From positions 97,756 through 130,829 of the forward strand of contig JAFDYD010000031.1 of assembly GCA_018267615.1 (NCBI GenBank): DNA of 33,074 nucleotides, in the 5' to 3' direction. Each line of letters opens with the position of its first letter. The stretch's first letter is position 1. Positions 1-7,423 of the stretch are shown here, in pieces. The position numbers and the translations under genes are program-made. This DNA comes from Bacteroidota bacterium. Its GTDB lineage: Bacteria > Bacteroidota > Bacteroidia > Chitinophagales > Chitinophagaceae. Under the pieces are notes generated by a model. The model was not told the origin of the DNA. It worked only from the letters and a program-made list of their open reading frames with translations, and ran no database searches.

Positions 1-31
1 GGTTGCGCTCTACCAGCTGAGCTACTTCCGC
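1..31 (-). tRNA. tRNA, probably Gly, 5' part only (cut by window edge)
   Basis: Read on the minus strand, the sequence begins GCGGAAG (acceptor strand), then TA, a D-stem GCTC with an AGCTGGTAG loop and closing GAGC, and the first half of the anticodon stem (CAACC). The anticodon and 3' half lie outside the window, so the isotype is inferred: this acceptor and D-arm match the usual Bacteroidota tRNA-Gly(GCC). A possible -7 promoter element lies at 259-266, which would put the repeat element at 32-258 inside the precursor leader. Confidence 0.75.
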
Positions 32-41
32 GTATTTGCTA

Positions 42-250
42 ATGTGAAAATATGAAAATGTGGAGATGTGAAAATTCGAATACAACATTTTCACAGTTCC
101 TATATTTTTCACGCTTCCATATTTGCTATTATTTCCAAGAGCTTTCAAACTACTTCCCTTATTATTTTGAAAATATCGAATGTGAAGACGTGAAAATTCA
201 GATACAACATTTTCACATTTCCCACACTCCTCACATTTCCACATTTTCTA
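42..250. repeat. Degenerate 8-bp tandem/inverted-repeat intergenic element
   Basis: Left side: four consecutive octads of the type ATGTGAAA (42-73). Right side: mirror octads ACATTTTC, ACATTTCC, CACACTCC, ACATTTCC and ACATTTTC (207-248, with one 2-nt slip at 231-232). Inside lie two direct copies of a 23-bp quasi-palindrome (70-92 and 192-214) that differ at two positions. Each has arms GAAAAT/ATTTTC around an 11-nt loop. The DNA between them (100-190) is again partly self-complementary. No convincing protein is encoded: the 71-codon open frame at 52-267 is low complexity and made of the repeat itself. The element lies between the small membrane protein gene and the tRNA, both minus strand. 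Confidence 0.8.
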
Positions 251-258
251 AGGGGATG

Positions 259-266
259 CAAAAATA
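259..266 (-). promoter_or_regulatory. Possible -7 promoter element for the tRNA transcript
   Basis: On the minus strand this reads TATTTTTG, a full match to the Bacteroidota -7 consensus TAnnTTTG. A TTTC about 20 nt upstream could serve as a weak -33. Transcription would start near 254 and run through the octad element into the tRNA. This is inference from motif and orientation only. Confidence 0.35.
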
Positions 267-298
267 GGGAAACCGTTGCTTTTCTTGAAATATTTCCT

Positions 299-508
299 CT
301 ACTTATATTGAGGCGTGTATAGCGTATTTGAGGGGACGCTGGTATCGGGTTTTCCTTTATAACGGTGTGTATATAACCCGTAACAACCGCCTAACAAAAA
401 TGCCACTACACAAAATACCTGCAGGTAAAACAGGAATACTGAGGAGTTTACCCAGTTATAAGCGAAATCTTTTAGTTTGGGGTTTTTTATTTCTTGTTCC
501 TGATCCAT
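299..508 (-). CDS. Small single-pass membrane protein, function unknown
   Basis: A 69-residue product beginning MDQEQEIKNPK. The frame stays open upstream to a TTG at 556, but that stretch overlaps the end of the glycosyltransferase gene, so the ATG at 508 is the better start. Residues 1-20 are polar and charged, followed by one hydrophobic segment (about 22-46, with VFLFYLQVF and VVAFLLGGC) and a short basic tail ending TPQYK. It starts 44 nt after the glycosyltransferase stop on the same strand, so the two are probably co-transcribed. No family is recognised. A role beside the glycosyltransferase in the envelope is only a guess from position. Confidence 0.55.
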   Translation of the reverse strand: MDQEQEIKNPKLKDFAYNWVNSSVFLFYLQVFCVVAFLLGGCYGLYTHRYKGKPDTSVPSNTLYTPQYK

Positions 509-552
509 AGCGTTGGTTTTGCCTCGCAAAAATAACAGATTCGTATTTAAAA

Positions 553-1578
553 TCAACTTTTGTTTCCGACAATTTCGATAAAAGTTTTTTTCCCTCTTAC
601 AAAATGTTTCCAGGCCACACTGTGTCTAAACCAGCCATCCAATTGGCCTCTTCTTTGCCTGGGAAATACACTCTGGTTCCGATTCCAAAACACCCATTTC
701 AAAAACGCAAGATGCGCCTCCCCGATCGCCATAAAATAAATTCCTTGTCCCGCAAACAACGATTTCCATGCAGAAACAGCATCCAATAAAAACCGAAAAG
801 GGATTTTCCAGAACAACTGCGGATAAGGAAGATTTTTCGCCAGCATGATCAGGTTATTGCGAAAATTCAAAAAAACTTTTCGCTCATTTCCTTTTGGTAG
901 CGTTCCTCCGCCAACATGATACACGACGGAGCCAGGACAAACATATACATGAAAACCTTCCAGCTGAAGTCGCCAGCAAAAATCGATCTCTTCCATATGT
1001 GCAAAAAAATATCCGTCCAATCCTTGCAATTCATGATAGAGAGGAGCTCTTACAAACATCGCTGCGCCGCTGGCCCAGAATACTGGCTGCGTGTGATCAT
1101 ATTGTCCATGATCTTTTTCGCACACGTCAAATATCCTTCCCTGCGCAAAAGGATAACCCAGACAATCCAGCCATCCGCCTGCAGCGCCTGCATATTCAAA
1201 TGTATCTCTGTGTTTGTAGCTGAGTATTTTCGGCTGACAAGCCCCGATCTGTTTATTATTTTCCATCAGTTCGATCACGGGCTCTATCCAACCTCGTTCT
1301 ACTTCTACGTCAGAATTTAATAATACATAATAGTCGCTGGTCACTAGTTTCAACGCCTCGTTGTACCCGGTTGCAAATCCAAAATTGCGTGAAAGGGTAA
1401 TTACTGTTACGTCAGGGTAATTATCTTTTAAGAAAATGAGAGAATCATCTGTTGAAGCATTATCCGCAACAATCACTTCTTTATTCTCATAAGTGCTGTT
1501 TAATACAGAGGGAAGAAATAATTCGAGATATTTTCGTCCGTTATAGTTGATGATAACGACGGCAACTTTTGGTAACAC
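553..1578 (-). CDS. GT2-family glycosyltransferase (rhamnosyltransferase-like)
   Basis: A 341-residue inverting GT-A glycosyltransferase. Visible are the N-terminal nucleotide-binding strand VAVVIINYNG, the DNAS motif (39-42), the metal-binding NSDVE (88-92) and the acceptor-side EEIDFCWR (196-203), followed by HVGGGT (221-226). This arrangement is typical of WbbL-like enzymes that add rhamnose or related sugars to cell-surface glycans; the donor sugar cannot be read from sequence. The C-terminal third has amphipathic or hydrophobic stretches suggesting membrane association. The start is GTG at 1578; the next downstream Met would remove the first strands of the Rossmann-like fold. A good promoter lies at 1607-1637. 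No other polysaccharide genes are adjacent. Confidence 0.9.
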   Translation of the reverse strand: MLPKVAVVIINYNGRKYLELFLPSVLNSTYENKEVIVADNASTDDSLIFLKDNYPDVTVITLSRNFGFATGYNEALKLVTSDYYVLLNSDVEVERGWIEPVIELMENNKQIGACQPKILSYKHRDTFEYAGAAGGWLDCLGYPFAQGRIFDVCEKDHGQYDHTQPVFWASGAAMFVRAPLYHELQGLDGYFFAHMEEIDFCWRLQLEGFHVYVCPGSVVYHVGGGTLPKGNERKVFLNFRNNLIMLAKNLPYPQLFWKIPFRFLLDAVSAWKSLFAGQGIYFMAIGEAHLAFLKWVFWNRNQSVFPRQRRGQLDGWFRHSVAWKHFVRGKKTFIEIVGNKS

Positions 1579-1606
1579 TATAGATAATGGCTTAGTAAAT
1601 GATCTC

Positions 1607-1637
1607 CAAAAATAAGCGGAGCAAAAGGAAAAGCAAA
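1607..1637 (-). promoter_or_regulatory. Promoter of the glycosyltransferase gene
   Basis: On the minus strand TTTG (1637-1634) is followed after 19 nt by TATTTTTG (1614-1607), a full match to the Bacteroidota -33/-7 consensus. Transcription would start near 1602, giving a leader of about 24 nt. The heptad array at 1646-1773 ends 8 nt upstream of the -33 element. Confidence 0.6.
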
Positions 1638-1645
1638 ATTAAAAC

Positions 1646-1773
1646 GATGAGTGATGAGTGATGAGTGATGAGGTGTAAGGTGTAAGGTGTAGGGTGTAGG
1701 GTATGACATACCTTATACCTTATACCTTATACCTTACACCTCACATCTCATTACTCATCACTCATCACTCATC
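1646..1773. repeat. Mirror-image heptad array (128-bp quasi-palindrome)
   Basis: The whole element is made of 7-bp units around a single central A at 1706. Left arm: GATG, AGTGATG x3, AGGTGTA x3, GGGTGTA, GGGTATG. Right arm: CATACCT, TATACCT x3, TACACCT, CACATCT, CATTACT, CATCACT x2, CATC. Read as reverse complement, the right arm shows the same unit variants in the same outside-to-centre order (AGTGATG, then AGGTGTA, then AGGTATA/AGGTATG). The arms are 60 and 67 nt, so the right has one extra unit. It sits between two divergent genes. The heptad TATACCT/CATACCT recurs at 25402-25429. Confidence 0.95.
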
Positions 1774-1802
1774 AAATCAAAATGATTCTATAAATTCGAT
1801 GC

Positions 1803-2948
1803 ATGATTGATCGTCAATTCAACTGGCGCTTGTTATTGGCTATTCTCGCAATCGGCATCGTATCCGGAACTATTTTTTATTCGCAATATCTCGCCAAAAA
1901 AATAAGAGAAGAAGAACAGCAAAAAGTGGAACAATGGCTCGCTGCGAGTAAAGCCATTTTAAATAATGATCTTACGCTTCCGAATTTAATCCGCAACGAG
2001 CAACATTCGATTCCCATCATCGAAACGAATGAAAAAGACAGCATCACTAATTTTTTCAATCTCGATTCTGCAAAAGCCGTCAACGACAAATCTTACCTCA
2101 TCAATAAATTGAAAGAATTCAGTGTTCAAAACAAACCGCTGGAAGTGAAATGGAGCGATACTCCGTATACTGCTAACCGTTATTATTATGGTCACACTGT
2201 TTTGCTCGGACAAGTGCGTTATTATCCGCTTGTTCAATTATGTATTGTCGCGTTATTTATTTTCTTCATTGTGTATTCAATTACGGTGAGCAATAGGGCC
2301 ACACAAAACCAGGTATGGGCGGGTATGGCGAAGGAAACAGCTCATCAATTAGGTACGCCTATCTCCTCGCTGGAAGGATGGATAGAAATGTTGAAAGAGA
2401 GCGGCACGCGTGAAGATATTCTTACAGAACTTGAAAAAGATGTGAGCCGTCTCAAACTTGTTTCCGACCGTTTTGGGAAAATCGGCAGCACGCCGATCGT
2501 GGAGAAATCGGATATTATTTCCCAAATAAGAAACATGGTTGAATACATCAAAAAAAGAACAACTGATAAGGTTCATTTTGAAATCAACACACACGATGCG
2601 CAAATTATAGAAGCCAGTATTTCCAAACCGCTATTCGATTGGGTGATAGAAAATTTATTAAAGAATGCACTCGATGCAATGGAAGGGAAAGGAAAAATTT
2701 CCGTCGATATCAAAGATGATAAAAAAGAAATTTTAATTGATGTGAGCGATACCGGCAAGGGAATCAGCGCTGCCAATATCCGTCGCGTCTTTAAACCAGG
2801 ATTTACAACCAAAAAACGTGGATGGGGATTGGGACTTAGCTTGTCTAAACGCATCATCGAACAATATCACCAGGGAGAGTTATTTGTAAAACAATCTGAC
2901 CTGGGAAAGGGCACAACATTCAGAATTGTATTAAAAAAAATCGGCTGA
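1803..2948 (+). CDS. Membrane sensor histidine kinase, orphan
   Basis: A 381-residue kinase. There are two membrane segments (about 9-27 and 143-161) flanking a periplasmic sensor region of roughly 115 residues with no recognised fold. The H box AHQLGTP carries phospho-acceptor His181. The HATPase domain shows the N box ENLLKNAL (283-290), the G1 box DTGKG (316-320) and the G2 box GWGLGLSL (340-347). There is no HAMP domain between the second membrane helix and the H box, only a short linker. No response regulator is encoded nearby, so its partner must be elsewhere. A degenerate -7 element (TAAATTCG, 1791-1798) ends 4 nt before the ATG, and its expected -33 position falls in the last units of the heptad array. 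Confidence 0.93.
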   Translation: MIDRQFNWRLLLAILAIGIVSGTIFYSQYLAKKIREEEQQKVEQWLAASKAILNNDLTLPNLIRNEQHSIPIIETNEKDSITNFFNLDSAKAVNDKSYLINKLKEFSVQNKPLEVKWSDTPYTANRYYYGHTVLLGQVRYYPLVQLCIVALFIFFIVYSITVSNRATQNQVWAGMAKETAHQLGTPISSLEGWIEMLKESGTREDILTELEKDVSRLKLVSDRFGKIGSTPIVEKSDIISQIRNMVEYIKKRTTDKVHFEINTHDAQIIEASISKPLFDWVIENLLKNALDAMEGKGKISVDIKDDKKEILIDVSDTGKGISAANIRRVFKPGFTTKKRGWGLGLSLSKRIIEQYHQGELFVKQSDLGKGTTFRIVLKKIG

Positions 2949-3007
2949 ATAAAGTCTACCATTATTTAATCCGATTGTACGATCTATTTCTATGTGAATG
3001 ATTTATT

Positions 3008-4630
3008 ATGAAGAAAATAATTTTCATACTATGTATGATGGCTGACTGTGCATTTGCGCAGCAGAAAGAATCATCTGTTCCAGCAAAAAAAAAATCAGTT
3101 GTAGTAACCGACACTGTTCGCGAGGTGGTTATTAGTATCATTCCAAATGCGATGGTCAATAAAGATTTAAAACCGGTAATCGGTGATAGCTACGAGATGC
3201 TGCAACAAGCAATTGATTTTTATATTAATACCGGCATTAAAATAAAACTCGCTGCAGGTAATTATTATATATCCCGCCCGCTCGTTATAGCAAGAGTTGC
3301 AAATGGGAAATATGCACATGTTGCGCTTGATATCGAAGGCGCAATCAATTCAAAAAACGCAGCAGATGGCACAACAAATATCATTACTACATTTACCGAA
3401 GGCTTTGGTATAGGAATACAACTTGGAAAATCAGTTCATATTTCAAATCTTGCAATCCAAGGAAAATATGTACAACCTCGATCCTTCAGCCAGATATCTG
3501 TTGACACTTTAGATTTCGCCGATTGGGATGATCGCGTTTGCGGACAAAATCCAACTTCACCCTATGCGGGTATTGTTGTGGATTTTGCAAGCGATCCGGC
3601 ATTTTATAAGAATACAAATTATAAGATGTATCCCGGATTGGAAAAATGGTATTTAAGTGGGATGAGTCGCAGTGGATCAACGCAGGTTTTTGTAGAAGGT
3701 GTTTCTATAAAAAATTTTATTGTTGGGTTCATCGTAACTCCGTCCAATCAGCAGAATGGAGAAATCATTCATCTTTATCATAGTCAAATAGGCCCAACGA
3801 AAGTTGCATACGCACTTTGCCAAGCGCAATCGAAGCAATGTGAAGTGAAGGATTTGGAAATATGGGAAACCACGCACACGGTATTTGACAACGTAACATA
3901 CGGATTTCACCATGGGGATGGGGCTGCAAGTCCCATGGTGGATGGCGTTAATTGTGCAGGTGCAGTTCACCAGTTGTTTAACATTTCTAATTATTCATTT
4001 CCCGCGAATTTTACAAATGTATTTGCAGAAAGCATTTTTAAATTAGGGCAGATTGGAGGTACTGCGGGCGCACATTTAAATGATTTTGTTGTTGATTTTC
4101 CAAATGCTTCGGCTGGTTTCCCTTCACCAGATTTCTATTTGCGCGGTGATTTTATACTTCATACAGGATGCATGTACAGGTTGTATGGAAGCCCGGAGCA
4201 TGCAAGAATTATTTTGATAGGCGAAAAAAATACTTTTGTTGGCGGTTGTTCCAATGAACCTCCTTTGTGTATTAATACAGTTGGAAGCAACTCAAATCCG
4301 GTGTTCATGAATATGTCAAAATATTATGGGGGCGGTTCGCTTAATAGAAATGATTACGATTCTCTCAAACTCATCAATCGGAATTTGGCGGTTTATATTA
4401 ATAGAAAAAATTTTTCAGGGTATTTACTGACCCAAGACAAAACGATTTCGAAAGGCGACCTCATGGTTACTAGAAAACAATTTTCCGATCAATTTTCGCA
4501 TATAACAGGATTAGCATATCCTTTGGGTTTTGTTTCATCCATTTCAGGTGATACAGTTTTTTTGCAGAATATGGGCGTTGGTATTCACAACGGAGAGCAT
4601 CTGATGGTTTGGAATTCAAAATTGAAATAG
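3008..4630 (+). CDS. Secreted protein, probably right-handed beta-helix, function unknown
   Basis: A 540-residue protein with a signal peptide (Lys-Lys then a hydrophobic core, cleavage probably after CAFA at about residue 17). Repeated short beta-strand patterns, such as NYYISRPLVI, GIQLGKSVHISNLAIQG and VEGVSIKNFIVGF, are what pectate-lyase-like or phage-tailspike-like beta-helices show. I do not see a clear catalytic signature, and there is no T9SS sorting domain or lipobox, so it is probably periplasmic or in the outer envelope. It lies 59 nt downstream of the histidine kinase on the same strand and may share its transcript. A strong terminator follows. The fold assignment is inference. 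Confidence 0.75.
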   Translation: MKKIIFILCMMADCAFAQQKESSVPAKKKSVVVTDTVREVVISIIPNAMVNKDLKPVIGDSYEMLQQAIDFYINTGIKIKLAAGNYYISRPLVIARVANGKYAHVALDIEGAINSKNAADGTTNIITTFTEGFGIGIQLGKSVHISNLAIQGKYVQPRSFSQISVDTLDFADWDDRVCGQNPTSPYAGIVVDFASDPAFYKNTNYKMYPGLEKWYLSGMSRSGSTQVFVEGVSIKNFIVGFIVTPSNQQNGEIIHLYHSQIGPTKVAYALCQAQSKQCEVKDLEIWETTHTVFDNVTYGFHHGDGAASPMVDGVNCAGAVHQLFNISNYSFPANFTNVFAESIFKLGQIGGTAGAHLNDFVVDFPNASAGFPSPDFYLRGDFILHTGCMYRLYGSPEHARIILIGEKNTFVGGCSNEPPLCINTVGSNSNPVFMNMSKYYGGGSLNRNDYDSLKLINRNLAVYINRKNFSGYLLTQDKTISKGDLMVTRKQFSDQFSHITGLAYPLGFVSSISGDTVFLQNMGVGIHNGEHLMVWNSKLK

Positions 4631-4651
4631 TGTTTGTTAAATGAGTTCAAT

Positions 4652-4682
4652 AAAAAAACCCGCTTGATAAGCAGGTTTTTTT
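4652..4682. terminator. Bidirectional rho-independent terminator
   Basis: A7, then CCCGCTT, GAT, AAGCAGG, then T7. The stem extends into the A/T runs with one mismatch, so it reads as a U-tailed hairpin in both directions. It can end the 3008-4630 transcript on the plus strand and the tRNA-Leu transcript on the minus strand, whose 3' end is only 3 nt away. Confidence 0.8.
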
Positions 4683-4685
4683 CTG

Positions 4686-4767
4686 TGCGGCAGAAGAGAT
4701 TCGAACTCTCATGGGTCGCCCCGCTACCACCTCAAAGTAGTGCGTCTACCAGTTTCGCCACCGCCGC
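4686..4767 (-). tRNA. tRNA-Leu(GAG)
   Basis: The minus strand folds as an 82-nt class II tRNA. The acceptor stem is GCGGCGG with CTGCCGC (one G-T pair). The anticodon stem CTACT/GGTAG encloses loop TTGAGGT, giving anticodon GAG. A short variable arm and the T arm (GAGAGTTCGAATCTC) follow. The discriminator is A (4686) and CCA is not encoded. A terminator abuts the 3' end. Confidence 0.93.
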
Positions 4768-4825
4768 TTCCAAACAATAATAAAGTTTGCAAAAATATGA
4801 TTTCGTTGGCTATGAAATTTATTTT

Positions 4826-5125
4826 TTATGATTTTCTGGTGACTTTAGAAAAATCTTTTGAAATCCTGGCCGTCATGATACCTGTGGTGTCATGATTGGC
4901 CGAGATCACTCTTACTTTAAATTGACATTCATAATAAGTCTTGTCTTCAAAATGAGTTACTTCCTGAACATCATATTTTACTTTGGAAGAATCGTAGTTC
5001 ATCGCTTTATAGAGATGCTGTGTGAGCGCTTTTTTCAACTCCATATCAAGATCAGCTGCCGAAAGTTTTCTTTTACATGAAAACACAGAAATAATTGCGA
5101 TGGTAAGAATAAATATTTTTTTCAT
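4826..5125 (-). CDS. Small lipoprotein, function unknown
   Basis: A 99-residue product starting MKKIFIL. The open frame extends upstream to 5167, but the ATG at 5125 gives a proper lipoprotein signal (hydrophobic core, then VFSC with Cys17 as the acylation site). After the Cys comes Lys-Arg-Lys rather than the acidic residues typical of surface-exported Bacteroidota lipoproteins, so a periplasm-facing location is more likely. The mature part is an alpha/beta mix with DVQEVTHFEDKTYYECQFKV and a late ISKDFSKV. No family is recognised. The start lies 46 nt after the E1 stop, so it may be the last gene of that transcript. Confidence 0.75.
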   Translation of the reverse strand: MKKIFILTIAIISVFSCKRKLSAADLDMELKKALTQHLYKAMNYDSSKVKYDVQEVTHFEDKTYYECQFKVRVISANHDTTGIMTARISKDFSKVTRKS

Positions 5126-5171
5126 ATAACTTTTACAGTTCTGTTTTGATAAAACCAAAATTAGCAATCCT

Positions 5172-7238
5172 TTAATAAGAAATCAATTCATTTATTTTTT
5201 GAGATACTTTTTCCGCACTTGGCAAAATTGCTTTTTCCAATCCCATATTCATAGGAATAGCTGGTGTATTCAAGGCACCGAGTACCGCTACAGGCGCATC
5301 TAAAAACGAAAAGCAATTCGATGAAATTCTGCCTGCCAATGCTTCTGCAAATGAATTGTATTGTTGTTCTTCGGTAAGCACTAAGCATTTTCCATGTTTT
5401 TTAACGGTATCAAAAATCAATGCTTCGTCCAATGGAAATAAAGTCCGGAGATCGATAATATCGATTTGCCCCTGAAAATCTTTTGCTGCTGCTTTTGCCC
5501 AATAAACACCCATTCCATATGTAATGATGCAACAGGTTTCTCCTGATTTTAATTTTGCATCTTCTGCGCGCAATATAATATTCGCTTTTCCAAGTGGAAG
5601 AATATAATCTCTCGATGGCTCTACGGTTTTTGCGTCTTCTGTTCCGGCAACTTTACTCCAATATAATCCTTTGTGTTCAAGCATAACAACTGGATTGGGA
5701 TCCAGGAATGCTGCTTTCATCAGGCCTTTCATATCAGCAGCATTTGAAGGATAAACAATTTTGATTCCTTTGATCGAAAGCAAAGTGGTCTCAATACTTC
5801 CGCTATGATAGGGACCTCCTCCATTATAAGCACCGATGGGAATACGTATTAAAGTTTGCACGGGAAATTTCCCGCAACTTAAATAACAGGATTTTGAAAT
5901 CTCCGTCACCAGTTGATTAAAACCGGGATAAATATAATCAGCGAACTGAACTTCTACGATTGGCTTCAATCCTACAGCACTCATACCGACAGTGGATCCA
6001 ATAATATAAGCTTCCTGTATAGCGGTGTTGAATACACGATGATCGCCGAATTGCTCAGCAAGCGTAGCTGTTTCACGAAATACACCACCCATTCGTCGAC
6101 CCACGTCTTGTCCATATAAAATTGCTTCTGGAAAATCTTCCATGATTTCCCTGATCGCGAAAAGTGCAGCACCAACCATAATTACTTTTTCGCCGGATGC
6201 AGGAGCACGTTCGCCTTTTTCTTCTGTTACCGGAGTTGGTACAAAAACATATTGGTCTGCGCTGGAAGCTAACGGCTCAGGTGCATTCACTGCTTCTGTA
6301 AATTGTTCGTTTGCGTAAACCGTTGCACTTTTTTCAATTTCCAACAATTCATCTTCTTCTATACCGATCTCGAGTAAACGATTTCTGAGTTTAGGAACAG
6401 GATCATCTGCACCGTGTACTTCAAGATCTTTTTTATCGCGATAGAATTCCATTCGCACCCCGCTTGTATGGTGACCTAGCAATGGAACTTTTGCCTGAAC
6501 TAAAAAAGGGCATCTGTATTTTCTCACAAGATCCACGATGCGCTCCATCACCGCATAGCTTTCTTCAAAATCACTGCCGTCAATTTTTATACATTCCATC
6601 CCGGGAAATCCCGCTGCATATTCGCAAGCATCCATCGCCCTCGCTTCTTCCTTCGTTACGCTAATGCCCCAACTATTATCCTGCACCAAGTAAATAATGG
6701 GAAGTTTTTTTAAAATTGCAACCTGAAAAGCTTCGCTCACTTCTCCTTCGGTAATGCTTGCATCACCCAGCGAACACACAACTACTGGAGATTGACCATT
6801 CAATTTTTTATGCAATGAAATATCCGGAGTTCTTTCCAGATGCGCAATACCTTGTGCAATACCAGTTGCAGGAATTGCCTGCATGCCTGTTGCACTGCTC
6901 TGGTGAATGATTGTTGGCTTATCCGTTCCCTTATAACTCGGGTGAGAATAATATTCTCTGCCGCCAGAAAAAATATCATCAGCTTTCGCCAGCAGTTGAA
7001 GCATTAACTGGTAAGGCGTGAATCCAAGTCCGAGTAATAAACTTTCATCGCGATAATAGGGGCTAACATAATCGCATGGCTGCAAATTGAATGCCGTCGC
7101 AAGTTGAATAGCTTCATGACCGCGAGAAACTGAATGAACATATTTACATATCTGCCTGTTCCGATCGTAAATCTCTGCCATGGCGTTGGCAGTTCGCATC
7201 AATCGATATGCTTTTACTAAAACATCGGAACTAATCAT
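5172..7238 (-). CDS. Fused alpha-beta E1 component of a 2-oxoacid dehydrogenase complex
   Basis: A 688-residue thiamine-diphosphate enzyme that decarboxylates a 2-oxo acid and passes the acyl group to a lipoyl E2. Residues 1-330 are the alpha part, with substrate-loop residues SRGHEAIQ (38-45) and a ThDP/Mg motif that begins GDA (158-160) and ends at N188. A short linker (about 330-348) leads to the beta (transketolase-like) part, with YGQDVGRRMGGVFRET and the EAYIIGSTVGM helix, and to the C-terminal transketolase domain (ITYGMGVYWAKAAA, TEEQQYNSFAEALA). Two-chain family members are usually about 330-350 residues each, so this is a natural fusion seen in Bacteroidota. Branched-chain 2-oxoacids are the likeliest substrate, but pyruvate cannot be excluded. 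E2 and E3 are not in the window. Confidence 0.92.
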   Translation of the reverse strand: MISSDVLVKAYRLMRTANAMAEIYDRNRQICKYVHSVSRGHEAIQLATAFNLQPCDYVSPYYRDESLLLGLGFTPYQLMLQLLAKADDIFSGGREYYSHPSYKGTDKPTIIHQSSATGMQAIPATGIAQGIAHLERTPDISLHKKLNGQSPVVVCSLGDASITEGEVSEAFQVAILKKLPIIYLVQDNSWGISVTKEEARAMDACEYAAGFPGMECIKIDGSDFEESYAVMERIVDLVRKYRCPFLVQAKVPLLGHHTSGVRMEFYRDKKDLEVHGADDPVPKLRNRLLEIGIEEDELLEIEKSATVYANEQFTEAVNAPEPLASSADQYVFVPTPVTEEKGERAPASGEKVIMVGAALFAIREIMEDFPEAILYGQDVGRRMGGVFRETATLAEQFGDHRVFNTAIQEAYIIGSTVGMSAVGLKPIVEVQFADYIYPGFNQLVTEISKSCYLSCGKFPVQTLIRIPIGAYNGGGPYHSGSIETTLLSIKGIKIVYPSNAADMKGLMKAAFLDPNPVVMLEHKGLYWSKVAGTEDAKTVEPSRDYILPLGKANIILRAEDAKLKSGETCCIITYGMGVYWAKAAAKDFQGQIDIIDLRTLFPLDEALIFDTVKKHGKCLVLTEEQQYNSFAEALAGRISSNCFSFLDAPVAVLGALNTPAIPMNMGLEKAILPSAEKVSQKINELISY

Positions 7239-7305
7239 GGCAGCAAGTATGCAATAACGTTAGATAAACTAATAGAAAGATGATTGCAAAAATAAAAAGA
7301 GATTA

Positions 7306-7393
7306 GATAGTCGACATTCGTTACATAATGTTCGATGGTTAATCTTGAAAAAAATTAACAGGAACGAACATTCAATATGAAATATTGACTATC
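7306..7393. repeat. Imperfect 88-bp inverted repeat
   Basis: The outer arms GATAGTC/GACTATC are perfect. Further in, AATGTTCG pairs with CGAACATT and TTAA with TTAA, around a 12-nt A-rich centre. Arms are about 37-39 nt with an internal unmatched block. Each arm also holds a smaller hairpin (for example TCAATAT-GAA-ATATTGA on the right). It lies between the E1 gene and the FAH-family gene, both minus strand, in the E1 upstream region. No T tract follows the outer arms, so a simple terminator is unlikely. Confidence 0.65.
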
Positions 7394-7423
7394 CCGCTCA
7401 CGGTAATATCTATGCGAAAAAAA

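Noticed and set aside
42..258. Insertion sequence remnant
   Set aside because: No transposase fragment or target duplication can be seen; the structure is explained by short tandem units and palindromes.
52..267. 71-codon open frame on the plus strand
   Set aside because: It lies wholly in the octad repeat, is low complexity (Phe, His, Ser, Tyr rich) and has no family resemblance.
894..1320. Two overlapping plus-strand frames of 109 and 134 codons
   Set aside because: They are antisense to the well-supported glycosyltransferase and have no recognisable features.
1646..1773. CRISPR array
   Set aside because: Units are 7 bp, contiguous and without spacers, and no cas genes are present.
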